Positions 49,611 to 58,064 of a stretch of DNA of 64,000 bases are shown here, in pieces (positions within the stretch are counted from its first letter, which is position 1; every line of letters starts with the position of its first letter). The notes under the pieces were generated by a model. The model had not been told where the DNA came from. It did not search any database and was given only the letters and a program-made list of their open reading frames with translations. The stretch covers positions 62,001 to 126,000 of the forward strand of contig NZ_JABMJK010000012.1 in assembly GCF_013376005.1 (NCBI RefSeq), given 5' to 3'. Origin of the DNA: Duganella sp. SG902. GTDB lineage: Bacteria > Pseudomonadota > Gammaproteobacteria > Burkholderiales > Burkholderiaceae_D. Both the position numbers and the translations under genes were made by a program.

Positions 49611-51518
49611 ATGGCAGTTATATCTCTTTCCTCCGCACAATTGGCATTTGGTCACGTCGCCCTGCTCGACCAGGCGGAATTTTCGCTCGAGGCCGGCGAG
49701 CGCGTCGGCCTGATCGGCCGCAACGGCACCGGCAAGTCGTCGCTGCTGAAAATCCTCGCCGGCCGCACCAAGCTCGACGACGGCCTGCTGGTGATGCAGC
49801 AAAACCTGCACATCGTGTACGTCGAGCAGGAGCCGGTGTTCGCGCCCGACATGAACGTGCACGACGCCGTGGCCGAGGGCCTGGGCGTGCTGCCGGCCCT
49901 GCTCAAGGAATATGAGGCGCTGACCGGCCAGTTCGGCCAGGGCGACGACGACGCCCTGATGGCGCGCATGCACGACATCCAGGTGCAGCTGGACGCGGCC
50001 GACGGCTGGAACCTGGCCAACAAGGTCGAAACCGTGCTCGACAAGCTGAACCTGCCGGGCCAGCTGCTGATGCGCGAGCTGTCGGGCGGCATGCAAAAGC
50101 GCGTGGCGCTGGCGCGCGCGCTGGTGTCGGCGCCGGACGTGCTGCTGCTGGACGAGCCGACCAACCACCTCGACTTCAGCTCCATCATGTGGCTGGAGGG
50201 CCTGCTGCGCGACTTCAAGGGCAGCGTGTTGCTCATCACCCACGACCGTTCCTTCCTGGATAATGTGGCGACCCGCATCATCGAGCTCGACCGTGGCCGC
50301 CTGCTGTCCTTCCCCGGCAATTTCAGCACCTACCAGGCGCGCAAGGCCGAGCTGCTGGAGAACGAGGAGGTGGAAAACGCCAAGTTCGACAAATTCCTGG
50401 CGCAGGAGGAAGTCTGGATCCGCAAGGGCGTCAAGGCGCGCCGGGTGCGCGACGAGGGCCGCGTGCGCCGGCTGGAGGCGCTGCGCGTGCAGCGCGCCGC
50501 GCGCCGCGAGCTGCAGGGGCAGGTCAAGCTGGAGGTGGCGGTGGGCGAGCGCTCGGGCAAGATCGTGGCCGAGCTGGACAACATCAGCAAGTTCTACGGC
50601 GAACGCGCCATCGTCAAAAATTTCACCGGCACCATCCTGCGCGGCGACAAGGTCGGCCTGATCGGCGCCAACGGCGCCGGCAAGACCACCATGCTGAAAA
50701 TGATCCTGGGCGAGCTGGCGCCGGACAGCGGCGTGGCCAAGCTCGGCACCAAGCTGGAGGTGGCCTACTTCGACCAGATGCGCACCCAGCTCAACGAGGA
50801 GGCCAGCCTGATGGACACCATCTCGCCCGGCAGCGACTGGGTGGAGGTCAACGGCCAGCGCAAGCACGCGATGAGCTACCTGAGCGACTTCCTGTTCTCG
50901 CCGGAGCGCGCGCGCTCGCCGGTCAAATCGCTGTCCGGGGGCGAGCGCAACCGCCTGCTGCTGGCGCGCCTGTTCGCCAAGCCGGCCAACTGCCTGGTGC
51001 TGGACGAGCCCACCAACGACCTCGACATCGACACCCTGGAGCTGCTAGAGGAACTGCTGGAGGACTACTCGGGCACCGTGTTCCTGGTCAGCCACGACCG
51101 CACCTTCCTCGACAACGTGGTGACCCAGGTGATCGTGGCCGAGGGCGAGGGCCAGTGGCGTGAATTCGTCGGCGGCTACAGCGACTGGGAACGCGTGCGC
51201 GACACCGTGCCGGCCGCGCGCGCGCCGGCCAAGGCGGCCACCCCTGCGCCGGCTCCCGCCACCTCGGCCGCCCCAGCGCCCGCCAAGCAGAAAAAGCTCA
51301 GCTTCAAGGAACAGCGCGAACTGGAGGAACTGCCCAAGCTGATTGCCAGCCTGGAGGACGAGCAAAGCGCGCTGACGCTGCAACTGTCCGACCCGGACTT
51401 CTACAAGAAGAACGCGGCCGAGGCGCGGCGCGTCAACCAGCGCATTGAAGAAATCGAAACCGAGCTGCTGACGGCGCTGGAGCGCTGGGAACAGATCGAA
51501 GCGCGCGGCAACGGCTAA
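49611..51518 (+). CDS. uup: ABC-F ATPase Uup
   Basis: A 635-residue cytosolic protein with two ABC cassettes and no membrane part. First cassette: GLIGRNGTGKSSLLKILAG (about 35-53), LSGGMQKRVALARAL, LLLDEPTNHLDF; linker of charged helices (about 250-320); second cassette: GLIGANGAGKTTMLKMILG, LSGGERNRLLLARLF, LVLDEPTNDLDI. The C-terminal coiled coil (KKLSFKEQRELEELPKLIASLEDEQ) is the DNA/ribosome-binding tail of Uup. Uup is linked to ribosome function and to precise excision of transposons. All catalytic motifs are intact. The Ala/Pro-rich linker before the coiled coil is longer than usual. A TACAAT -10-like hexamer at 49559 lies upstream without a good -35. Confidence 0.95.
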   Translation: MAVISLSSAQLAFGHVALLDQAEFSLEAGERVGLIGRNGTGKSSLLKILAGRTKLDDGLLVMQQNLHIVYVEQEPVFAPDMNVHDAVAEGLGVLPALLKEYEALTGQFGQGDDDALMARMHDIQVQLDAADGWNLANKVETVLDKLNLPGQLLMRELSGGMQKRVALARALVSAPDVLLLDEPTNHLDFSSIMWLEGLLRDFKGSVLLITHDRSFLDNVATRIIELDRGRLLSFPGNFSTYQARKAELLENEEVENAKFDKFLAQEEVWIRKGVKARRVRDEGRVRRLEALRVQRAARRELQGQVKLEVAVGERSGKIVAELDNISKFYGERAIVKNFTGTILRGDKVGLIGANGAGKTTMLKMILGELAPDSGVAKLGTKLEVAYFDQMRTQLNEEASLMDTISPGSDWVEVNGQRKHAMSYLSDFLFSPERARSPVKSLSGGERNRLLLARLFAKPANCLVLDEPTNDLDIDTLELLEELLEDYSGTVFLVSHDRTFLDNVVTQVIVAEGEGQWREFVGGYSDWERVRDTVPAARAPAKAATPAPAPATSAAPAPAKQKKLSFKEQRELEELPKLIASLEDEQSALTLQLSDPDFYKKNAAEARRVNQRIEEIETELLTALERWEQIEARGNG

Positions 51519-51522
51519 ACCC

Positions 51523-52251
51523 ATGACGGCCCGCCCCCGCTCCCGACAACAAGGCGCAGCCGTGCTGATCCTGCTGTTGATGCTGAGCCTGGGGGCGGCG
51601 GCCCTGCTAATGAACGGCTTCGGCGCCGAGCAGGCCGACACCCGGCGCCAGCGCGAAACCATCGCCGCGCTGGCACAGGCGCGCGAGGCCTTGATGGGCT
51701 ATGCGCTGGTCCACGGCCGCCTGCCGCGTCCGGCGATCTCGGCCGCCAACGGCGCCGAGGCGCCGCAGGACTGCGCCGACGCCGCCGCCTGCACCGGCTT
51801 CCTGCCGTGGGTCACGCTGGGCATCAGCGGCACCGACAGCTGGGGCAAGCTGTTGCGCTACAGCGTGACGCCGGCATTCACCCGGGTGCCGCTGCGCGAG
51901 AACACCAGCGTGGCCGACAAGCGCGTGGTCGGGCGCCATCCCAACGGCAGCGTCTATTTCGTGGCCGGCCACCCCAGCTGCGACCTCCAGCACCAGTGCG
52001 CGCCGGCGGTGATTTTTTCCAGCGGCCGGCACAACCCGTCGGTCAACGCCAACGGCATCCCGCAGGTGAGCGACAGCGCCAGCAATCTGGACGAGATCTA
52101 CAACTACAGCGCCACCAACGATTTCATCCAGCGCCCCGCCACCCTGCCCGGCGACAGCGCCGCCCTCGGCGGCGAATTCGACGACCTGGTGATCTGGCTG
52201 CCGCTGGTTTCGCTGTACCAACGCATGGGCGTGACCGGGGTATTGAACTAA
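51523..52251 (+). CDS. Pilin-like single-pass membrane protein
   Basis: A 242-residue protein starting four bases after uup, so probably co-translated. The N-terminus MTARPRSRQQGAAVLILLLMLSLGAAALL resembles prepilin-like leaders: a short basic segment, then GA-AVL and a 20-residue hydrophobic helix, but there is no Glu at +5. The remainder is periplasmic, with a helical continuation (ETIAALAQAREALMGYALVHGRLPRP) as in pseudopilins and GspH/PilX relatives, and four cysteines (DCADAAACTGF, CDLQHQC). Function unknown; a minor pilin-like role is inferred from topology. Confidence 0.65.
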   Translation: MTARPRSRQQGAAVLILLLMLSLGAAALLMNGFGAEQADTRRQRETIAALAQAREALMGYALVHGRLPRPAISAANGAEAPQDCADAAACTGFLPWVTLGISGTDSWGKLLRYSVTPAFTRVPLRENTSVADKRVVGRHPNGSVYFVAGHPSCDLQHQCAPAVIFSSGRHNPSVNANGIPQVSDSASNLDEIYNYSATNDFIQRPATLPGDSAALGGEFDDLVIWLPLVSLYQRMGVTGVLN

Positions 52252-52294
52252 GGCTGCCCAAGGCAGCACGTCTCGGCTATAATCTCGGCGCGTC

Positions 52295-52369
52295 CTCCCC
52301 GTAGCACAATGGATAGTGCACATGCCTCCTAAGCGTGGGATACTGGTTCGATTCCAGTCGGGGGGACCA
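52295..52369 (+). tRNA. tRNA-Arg (anticodon CCT)
   Basis: A 75-base cloverleaf folded by eye: acceptor CTCCCCG/CGGGGGG (with one T-G pair), D-arm GCAC/GTGC, anticodon stem CATGC/GCGTG with loop CTCCTAA and anticodon CCT at 52328-52330, T-arm ACTGG-TTCGATT-CCAGT, discriminator A and encoded CCA. It decodes AGG. The gene is a frequent integration site for islands, and a lower-GC two-gene insert follows. Confidence 0.93.
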
Positions 52370-52596
52370 GCACGATTTCCTACTTGCCCCCGCTTAATAC
52401 CACTTCCTCTTGTATTTCAAAGGATCACAGCGCTTTTACATCCCCATGTGATGTACGGCTAGAAGCGCGCCTTTGAGATTGTCGTGGCGGCGTTTCGCCG
52501 CCGCCCTCGCTGCACAGTCGAGAGCGATGCAAATGCGCCTTGTCCAGCTTTGATAAAAATCATCTGCGAGAAAGGGGGCGTTGAATTTAAGCAGGG
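52370..52596. other. Spacer between tRNA-Arg and the low-GC insert
   Basis: No gene seen. It contains one GC-rich dyad GGCGGCG-TTT-CGCCGCC (52486-52502) without T-run. I looked for a repeat of the tRNA 3' end here and after 53617 and found none. The base composition changes gradually from GC-rich to AT-richer near 52540. Confidence 0.5.
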
Positions 52597-52812
52597 ATGA
52601 AATATACTCCAACAATGACGTCCAAATTCTTCAAAACCGTGAAAAAGTTTATGGCATCGGGGAAAGCTATTCCGAAGCCGGAAGTGGACATGCTCACATC
52701 CATCGCAACTGACCTTCGCTCAAAGGAAGTAGAAGCCCAACAACATCGCGAAAAGGTCAAAGATGAAATTAACAAAGGAACAAAAATCACCAAGCGAAGA
52801 ATACCTCTCTGA
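52597..52812 (+). CDS. Small hypothetical protein upstream of the DUF6414-like gene
   Basis: A 71-residue lysine-rich ORF (MTSKFFKTVKKFMASGKAIP, TDLRSKEVEAQQHREKVKDEINK). It has a coding-like charge pattern and a predicted helix, but no recognised family. ATG 52597 or 52615 could start it; neither has a strong Shine-Dalgarno. The end overlaps the DUF6414-like gene by 50 bases in another frame. Its codon use is AT-richer than the rest of the window and like that of its neighbour, suggesting they arrived together. Confidence 0.4.
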   Translation: MKYTPTMTSKFFKTVKKFMASGKAIPKPEVDMLTSIATDLRSKEVEAQQHREKVKDEINKGTKITKRRIPL

Positions 52813-53617
52813 CTTCCTTTATATCGATACCGCCAGGTTATCTCATTATTACAGCCAATTATCGGCGGACGGCCTCGTTACCCAATCAAAGCGATTATCC
52901 AAAGACACGCACAAATCGACTGACAATGTCGGTTTAAAAGCAGTAGTCACTGGTTCTCGCCAGTCCGAGGCCGGCAGTGAAACGTCTATTGAGTTGCAGA
53001 TAGACCCCACCTTTTCACGGCCGCAAGATACCCTCGACGCGCTCTACTCCGCTGGGTACATCGGCGATAGCCTAACTGATGCGGGAATCGGCACATTATT
53101 CCTGACACATGGTTCTATTTCGATGTTCGATGTCCGCATGCTTAAAACGATGTGGCCTCATTTGGGGGAAGTAGTAGCCGAAGAGGGGGCGAAAAATGTA
53201 GTCGGGCACGCACAGAGACAAAAAGCTCGCGCCGCTGCAAAGAAAGAGTACAGCGCGATTATGCAGCTTATTTCCAATCTGCCACATTCTTTGCATGGAA
53301 GCATCATAAGCGCGGACCATAGCTTGGCATGGTTTACGCTCAAGCCAGAGTGCATGCTCGTCAATCCGGATGACCTGGCGTTCAAGCACGGTTGCGATCT
53401 TCCTGGGGAATGGCACATGCTCGGGATCGTGGACGCGAAACCGAACGACACAATTGAAAACATTGTGAAAGCAGACGCGCTCAACGCCCAGCTTGAAGGT
53501 GCAACGAGAGTTATGCTGCTCCATATTCGCCAGTTCTTCGGCAGGCCTGAAGACCGGTACGGGGTCACGCCAGTCCTAATTTTCCGGACCATAAAGAAAT
53601 CGCAGAACCCAATTTAG
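52763..53617 (+). CDS. Hypothetical protein, DUF6414-like
   Basis: A 284-residue soluble protein without signal peptide or clear membrane segment. The N-terminus SEEYLSDFLYIDTARLSHYYSQLSADGLVTQSKRL is of the kind I associate with DUF6414 (FxYxDxxxLxxYxSQL); this is from memory, not a search. The middle has KARAAAKKEYSAIMQLISNLPHSLHGSII and the C-terminus LPGEWHMLGIVDAKP. AAAAGG lies six bases before the ATG. GC content and codon use differ clearly from the flanks, and the gene follows tRNA-Arg, so horizontal acquisition is likely. Function unknown; phage-defence or nucleotide-sensing roles would be speculation. Confidence 0.7.
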   Translation: MKLTKEQKSPSEEYLSDFLYIDTARLSHYYSQLSADGLVTQSKRLSKDTHKSTDNVGLKAVVTGSRQSEAGSETSIELQIDPTFSRPQDTLDALYSAGYIGDSLTDAGIGTLFLTHGSISMFDVRMLKTMWPHLGEVVAEEGAKNVVGHAQRQKARAAAKKEYSAIMQLISNLPHSLHGSIISADHSLAWFTLKPECMLVNPDDLAFKHGCDLPGEWHMLGIVDAKPNDTIENIVKADALNAQLEGATRVMLLHIRQFFGRPEDRYGVTPVLIFRTIKKSQNPI

Positions 53618-53673
53618 CGATTGCTTTACGATAAGTTACGACTCCCTCTAACCGCTCCGCTCAGCCGCCTGCC

Positions 53674-55077
53674 CTATTTCTTCAAAGTCCTGAAACTCTT
53701 CACCATCCACAGGTAGGACAGGCCAATCATCGCGCCCACCACCGCCATGTGCAGCAGGATGCCATGCACGTCCGCCGGGACATGGTCTTTCATGCCCAGG
53801 TAAGCCAGCACCGCCAACGCGGCCGTGACCACGCCGGGCACCAGCGCCAGAACCACCTGGCGCACCGAGAATTCCACCACGCCACGGATCAGATACCACC
53901 CCAGCAGCATGCTGATGATGGCGCGCGCCGCCTGTGACATGATGAAGATGAACATGCCGAGGTGGATGGTCACCACCATCAGGGCCGCGCCGCTCAGGTT
54001 GCGCAGCACCGCGTAGTAGAAGGTGCTGGTGGCATCGGCCCTCAGCATCACCATCGACCAGTTGAACTGGTGCAGCGGGAACAGCACGCCGACGATGCAG
54101 AAGTACTGCAGGATCGGCGCGGAACCGTCCCAGCGCGCGCCAAACATCAGCTGCACCACTTGCGGCGCGAACAGATACAGGGCCGAGTAGAACGGCACCA
54201 CCAGCCAGGCGCAATAACGGATCGCGCCGATGAACATGGACGACAACAGCGGCTTGTCGCCCTTGGCCTGGTAGAAGATCGGCCCGGCCACCTGGGCCGC
54301 GATCCCATTCAGCAGCTCGCTGCTGATCAGATACAGCTTTTTACCGATCGAGTACAAGCCCAGCTCAGCCTGGCCGATGAGCGAACCCACCAGCAAGTCG
54401 TCGATATTCGCAAACAGCATGTCGCACACGCGGCTGCCGACCATGTAGCGGCCGTAGTGGAATATCTTGGTGAAGCCTTCCCAGCCGGCGCCCCATTTCG
54501 GCCGCCAGTCGCTGGAGCGCCACAACAAGGCCGTCATGACGGTGGTTTCGGTCAACTGTTTGAACACCAGGCTCCACATGCCGGCGCCGGCCAGAGCCAG
54601 GCCGACACCGACCACGGCGCCGGCCAGCATGCCACACAGGGAACGCACGGCGATGCTCTTGAAGTTGAGGGCGCGCCGCTGCAACGCGTCTTGCACCGCC
54701 GACAAGGCGGCCAGCGGCAGGATCAGCGCCAGGTAGGGCGCGACGGTGGCGGCGTCGGCCTGCCCCATCGAGCGCAGCAAGGCCGGGCCGCCGAGGCAGG
54801 CCAGCACCGCCACCCCGGCCGCCAGAAACAGCTGGAACCAGAAAATCTGATTGCGCGAGCGGTCGCTGTCGTCGACGTAGATCAGGTATTCGGCCAGCCC
54901 CATCTCGGTCAGGGCGACCAGGATGGCGATCGCGGCGCTGACGAAGGCGACGGCGCCGATGGCCCTGGCGTCCAGCAGGCGTGTCAGCAGCATGAACACC
55001 AGCAAGGACGTCAGGCGCCCACCCCAATTTTTAACCAGCGACCACAATAAACTACTGATGATTTTATTTTGTAACAT
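53674..55077 (-). CDS. Wzx-like oligosaccharide flippase
   Basis: A 467-residue membrane protein of the MOP/polysaccharide-synthesis superfamily with about twelve to fourteen helices. The N-terminus IISSLLWSLVKNWGGRLTSLLVFMLLTRLLDARAIGAVAF and the pattern RNQIFWFQLFLAAG, DALQRRALNFKSIAVRSL match the lipopolysaccharide flippase type (WzxC/RfbX). It would move lipid-linked EPS repeat units to the periplasm and is the only flippase in the window, so it probably serves the eps cluster despite a distance of 4-25 kb. It has its own promoter with a 35-base leader. Confidence 0.92.
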   Translation of the reverse strand: MLQNKIISSLLWSLVKNWGGRLTSLLVFMLLTRLLDARAIGAVAFVSAAIAILVALTEMGLAEYLIYVDDSDRSRNQIFWFQLFLAAGVAVLACLGGPALLRSMGQADAATVAPYLALILPLAALSAVQDALQRRALNFKSIAVRSLCGMLAGAVVGVGLALAGAGMWSLVFKQLTETTVMTALLWRSSDWRPKWGAGWEGFTKIFHYGRYMVGSRVCDMLFANIDDLLVGSLIGQAELGLYSIGKKLYLISSELLNGIAAQVAGPIFYQAKGDKPLLSSMFIGAIRYCAWLVVPFYSALYLFAPQVVQLMFGARWDGSAPILQYFCIVGVLFPLHQFNWSMVMLRADATSTFYYAVLRNLSGAALMVVTIHLGMFIFIMSQAARAIISMLLGWYLIRGVVEFSVRQVVLALVPGVVTAALAVLAYLGMKDHVPADVHGILLHMAVVGAMIGLSYLWMVKSFRTLKK

Positions 55078-55118
55078 CGGAGACGGGATATGAACGATAG
55101 GAACGGGCGCGAAAGCAG

Positions 55119-55147
55119 AGTATCGCTGCTGTGCACAACAGGGTCAA
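55119..55147 (-). promoter_or_regulatory. Sigma-70-like promoter of the flippase gene
   Basis: On the minus strand TTGACC (55147-55142), 17-base spacer and GATACT (55124-55119). Transcription would start near 55112, about 35 bases before ATG 55077. TTTCGATTGACC is shared with the pyruvyl transferase promoter at 30064-30092. Confidence 0.65.
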
Positions 55148-55228
55148 TCGAAAGTTGTGTAAACGCCTAGTTTTCTTCCCGGACGCCTAGGAGAATATTG
55201 CCCATACTCATCTTCCGCATAGCAGCAT

Positions 55229-55617
55229 TCAGGGCACGACGGCGGTCACCTCGATTTCCACCTTGGCGTGGTCCTCCACCAGCGCCGCCACCTGCACCGC
55301 CGTCATGGCCGGGTAGTGGGCGCCGATGATTTCGCGGTAGGCGCGGCCGATTTCCTTGTAGGCGGCCACGTATTCGTTCTTGTCGACCACGTACCAGGTC
55401 ATGCGCACGATGTGCTCGGGTCTGGCGCCGGCCTCGGCCAGCACGGCCACGATGTTGAGCAGCGCCTGGCGCACCTGGCCGGCGAAATCGTCGGTGTGGA
55501 ATACGCCCTGCCCGTCCCAGCCGATCATGCCGCTGACGCACACCATGCGCCCGCTGGCGGCGACGCCGTTGGCGTAGCCGCGCGGACGCGCCCAGCCTGG
55601 TGGTTGCAAGATTTCCA

Positions 55618-55621
<4 letters not shown>
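55229..55621 (-). CDS. RidA family (YjgF/YER057c/UK114) protein
   Basis: A 130-residue cytosolic enamine/imine deaminase-like protein. Pattern: VAASGRMVCVSGMIGWDGQG, FAGQVRQALLNIVAVLAEAGARPEHIVRMTWYV and HYPAMTAVQVAALVEDHAKVEIEVTAVVP, with the C-terminal IEV-A sequence of the family. The usual substrate-binding Arg of the canonical RidA (LVEIEAIA-/MVEPRVA-type segment) is not clear, so it may belong to one of the Rid2-7 subgroups. Its start (55621) overlaps the acyl-CoA dehydrogenase stop, so it is translated with the CoA operon, where hydrolysis of an enamine intermediate makes sense. Confidence 0.88.
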
Positions 55622-56777
<1,156 letters not shown>

Positions 56778-56778
<1 letters not shown>

Positions 56779-57584
56779 CAGTTGCCCTCGAACTGCGGTT
56801 TTTGCTTGGCCACGAAGGCGTGATAAGCGCGGTGGAAGTCTTGCGTCGCCATGCAGATGGCCTGCGCCTGCGCCTCCGCTTCGATGGCTTCGTCCACGCC
56901 CATGTTCCATTCCTGCTGCAGCATCTTCTTGGTCATGCCGTGCGCGAAGGTCGGGCCGCTGGCCAGCGCCTGCGCGTAATCGCGCGCCGCGTCCAGCAAC
57001 GCCGCCGGCTCCTGCACGCTGTTGAAGAAGCCCCAACGCTCCGCCTCGACGCCGGACATCGAACGCCCCGTGTACAGCAACTCCGCCGCCCTGCCCTGAC
57101 CGATCACGCGCGGCAGCAGCGAGCAAGCGCCCATGTCGGCGCCGGCCAGGCCCACGCGCGTGAACAGGAACGCCGTCTTGCTGCGCGCCGTGCCGATGCG
57201 GATGTCCGACGCCAGCGCCAGGATGGCGCCCGCGCCCGCGCATACGCCATCCACCGCCGCGATGATCGGTTGCGGGCAGTGGCGCATGGCTTTCACCAGA
57301 TCGCCGGTCATGCGCGTGAAGGCCAGCAGGCCGGGCATATCGAGCTTGGTCAGCGGGCCGATGATGTCGTGCACGTCGCCGCCGGAGCAGAAGTTCTCGC
57401 CGGCGCCGGTCAGCACCACGGCCTTGATGTCGTTGTCGTAGGCCAGCGCGCGGAACAGGTCGCGCAGCTCGGCGTAGGATTCAAAGGTGAGCGGATTCTT
57501 GCGCTCGGGGCGGTTCAAGGTCAGCGTGGCGACGCCGCCGCTTACCTCGAACAGAAAATGCTGGGGGGTGTACTGCATGGTCAT
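56778..57584 (-). CDS. Enoyl-CoA hydratase/isomerase family protein
   Basis: A 268-residue crotonase-fold enzyme. Oxyanion-hole segments AVVLTGAGENFCSGGDVHDI (about 56-75) and AAVDGVCAGAGAILALASDIRIGT (about 105-130) are present. In the catalytic stretch RVGLAGADMGACSLLPRVIGQGRAAELLYTG the second family Glu (AAELLYTG) is retained, while the first is not evident, so it may act as an isomerase or ring hydrolase and not as a plain hydratase. It follows the MarR gene by three bases. The natural substrate is probably a ring or ring-opened CoA thioester. Confidence 0.88.
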
Positions 57585-57587
57585 TCC

Positions 57588-58064
57588 TTATTTCAGTTTC
57601 TGCTTGATGGAGGACAGCATGTCGATCAGCTGCGCCTTATCGGCGCTGGAGACGTCCCGCAGCAGCTCCTCGATCCAGCTTTCATGTTCGGCCGCCATGG
57701 TGGCGAAGGCCTTGCGGCCGGCGGCCGTCAGCTTGACGCTGTAGGCGCGGCCGTCCTTGGGGTCTGGCACGCGCACCACCAGCTTTTCCTGCTCCAGCTG
57801 GTCCGTGATGCCGGTGATGTTACCGCCAGTGACCATCATGCGCTTGGACAGCTCGCCCATGCGCAGCCCTTGCGGATGCCGCTCCAGCTGCGCCATCAGG
57901 TCGAAGCGCGGCAGCGTGATGCCGAACGTGGCGCGCAACCTGCTGCGGATTTCGTTTTCGATCTTGACGGTGCACGACAACATGCGCAGCCACAGTTTCA
58001 GCGACTGGTGGTGGTCTTGCGTCAGGCGGCTGGCGAGATCCAGCTGTTCTTCTTCATCTTCCAT
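57588..58064 (-). CDS. MarR-family transcriptional regulator of the CoA operon
   Basis: A 158-residue winged-helix repressor: ENEIRSRLRATFGITLPRFDLMAQLERHPQGLRMGELSKRMMVTGGNITGITDQLEQEKLVVRVPDPKDGR is the MarR DNA-binding domain with its D-x-R-turn wing (PDPKDGRAYSVKLTAAGR). Flanking helices give the dimer. ATG 58064 follows GAGG by five bases; the longer TTG start at 58079 is less likely. It overlaps the preceding bifunctional oxygenase gene by 11 bases and lies inside the operon it probably represses. A palindrome over the -10 of the operon promoter is its likely site; the inducer would be a CoA thioester or aminobenzoate, by analogy. Confidence 0.92.
   Translation of the reverse strand: MEDEEEQLDLASRLTQDHHQSLKLWLRMLSCTVKIENEIRSRLRATFGITLPRFDLMAQLERHPQGLRMGELSKRMMVTGGNITGITDQLEQEKLVVRVPDPKDGRAYSVKLTAAGRKAFATMAAEHESWIEELLRDVSSADKAQLIDMLSSIKQKLK

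Noticed and set aside
52486..52502. GC-rich hairpin after tRNA-Arg as a tRNA terminator
   Set aside because: It is over 110 bases beyond the tRNA and has no T-run on either strand.
52295..53700. Integration of the low-GC insert with tRNA-derived att repeats
   Set aside because: I searched by eye for the tRNA 3' end (TTCGATTCCAGTCG) after the insert and found no second copy, and no integrase gene is present.
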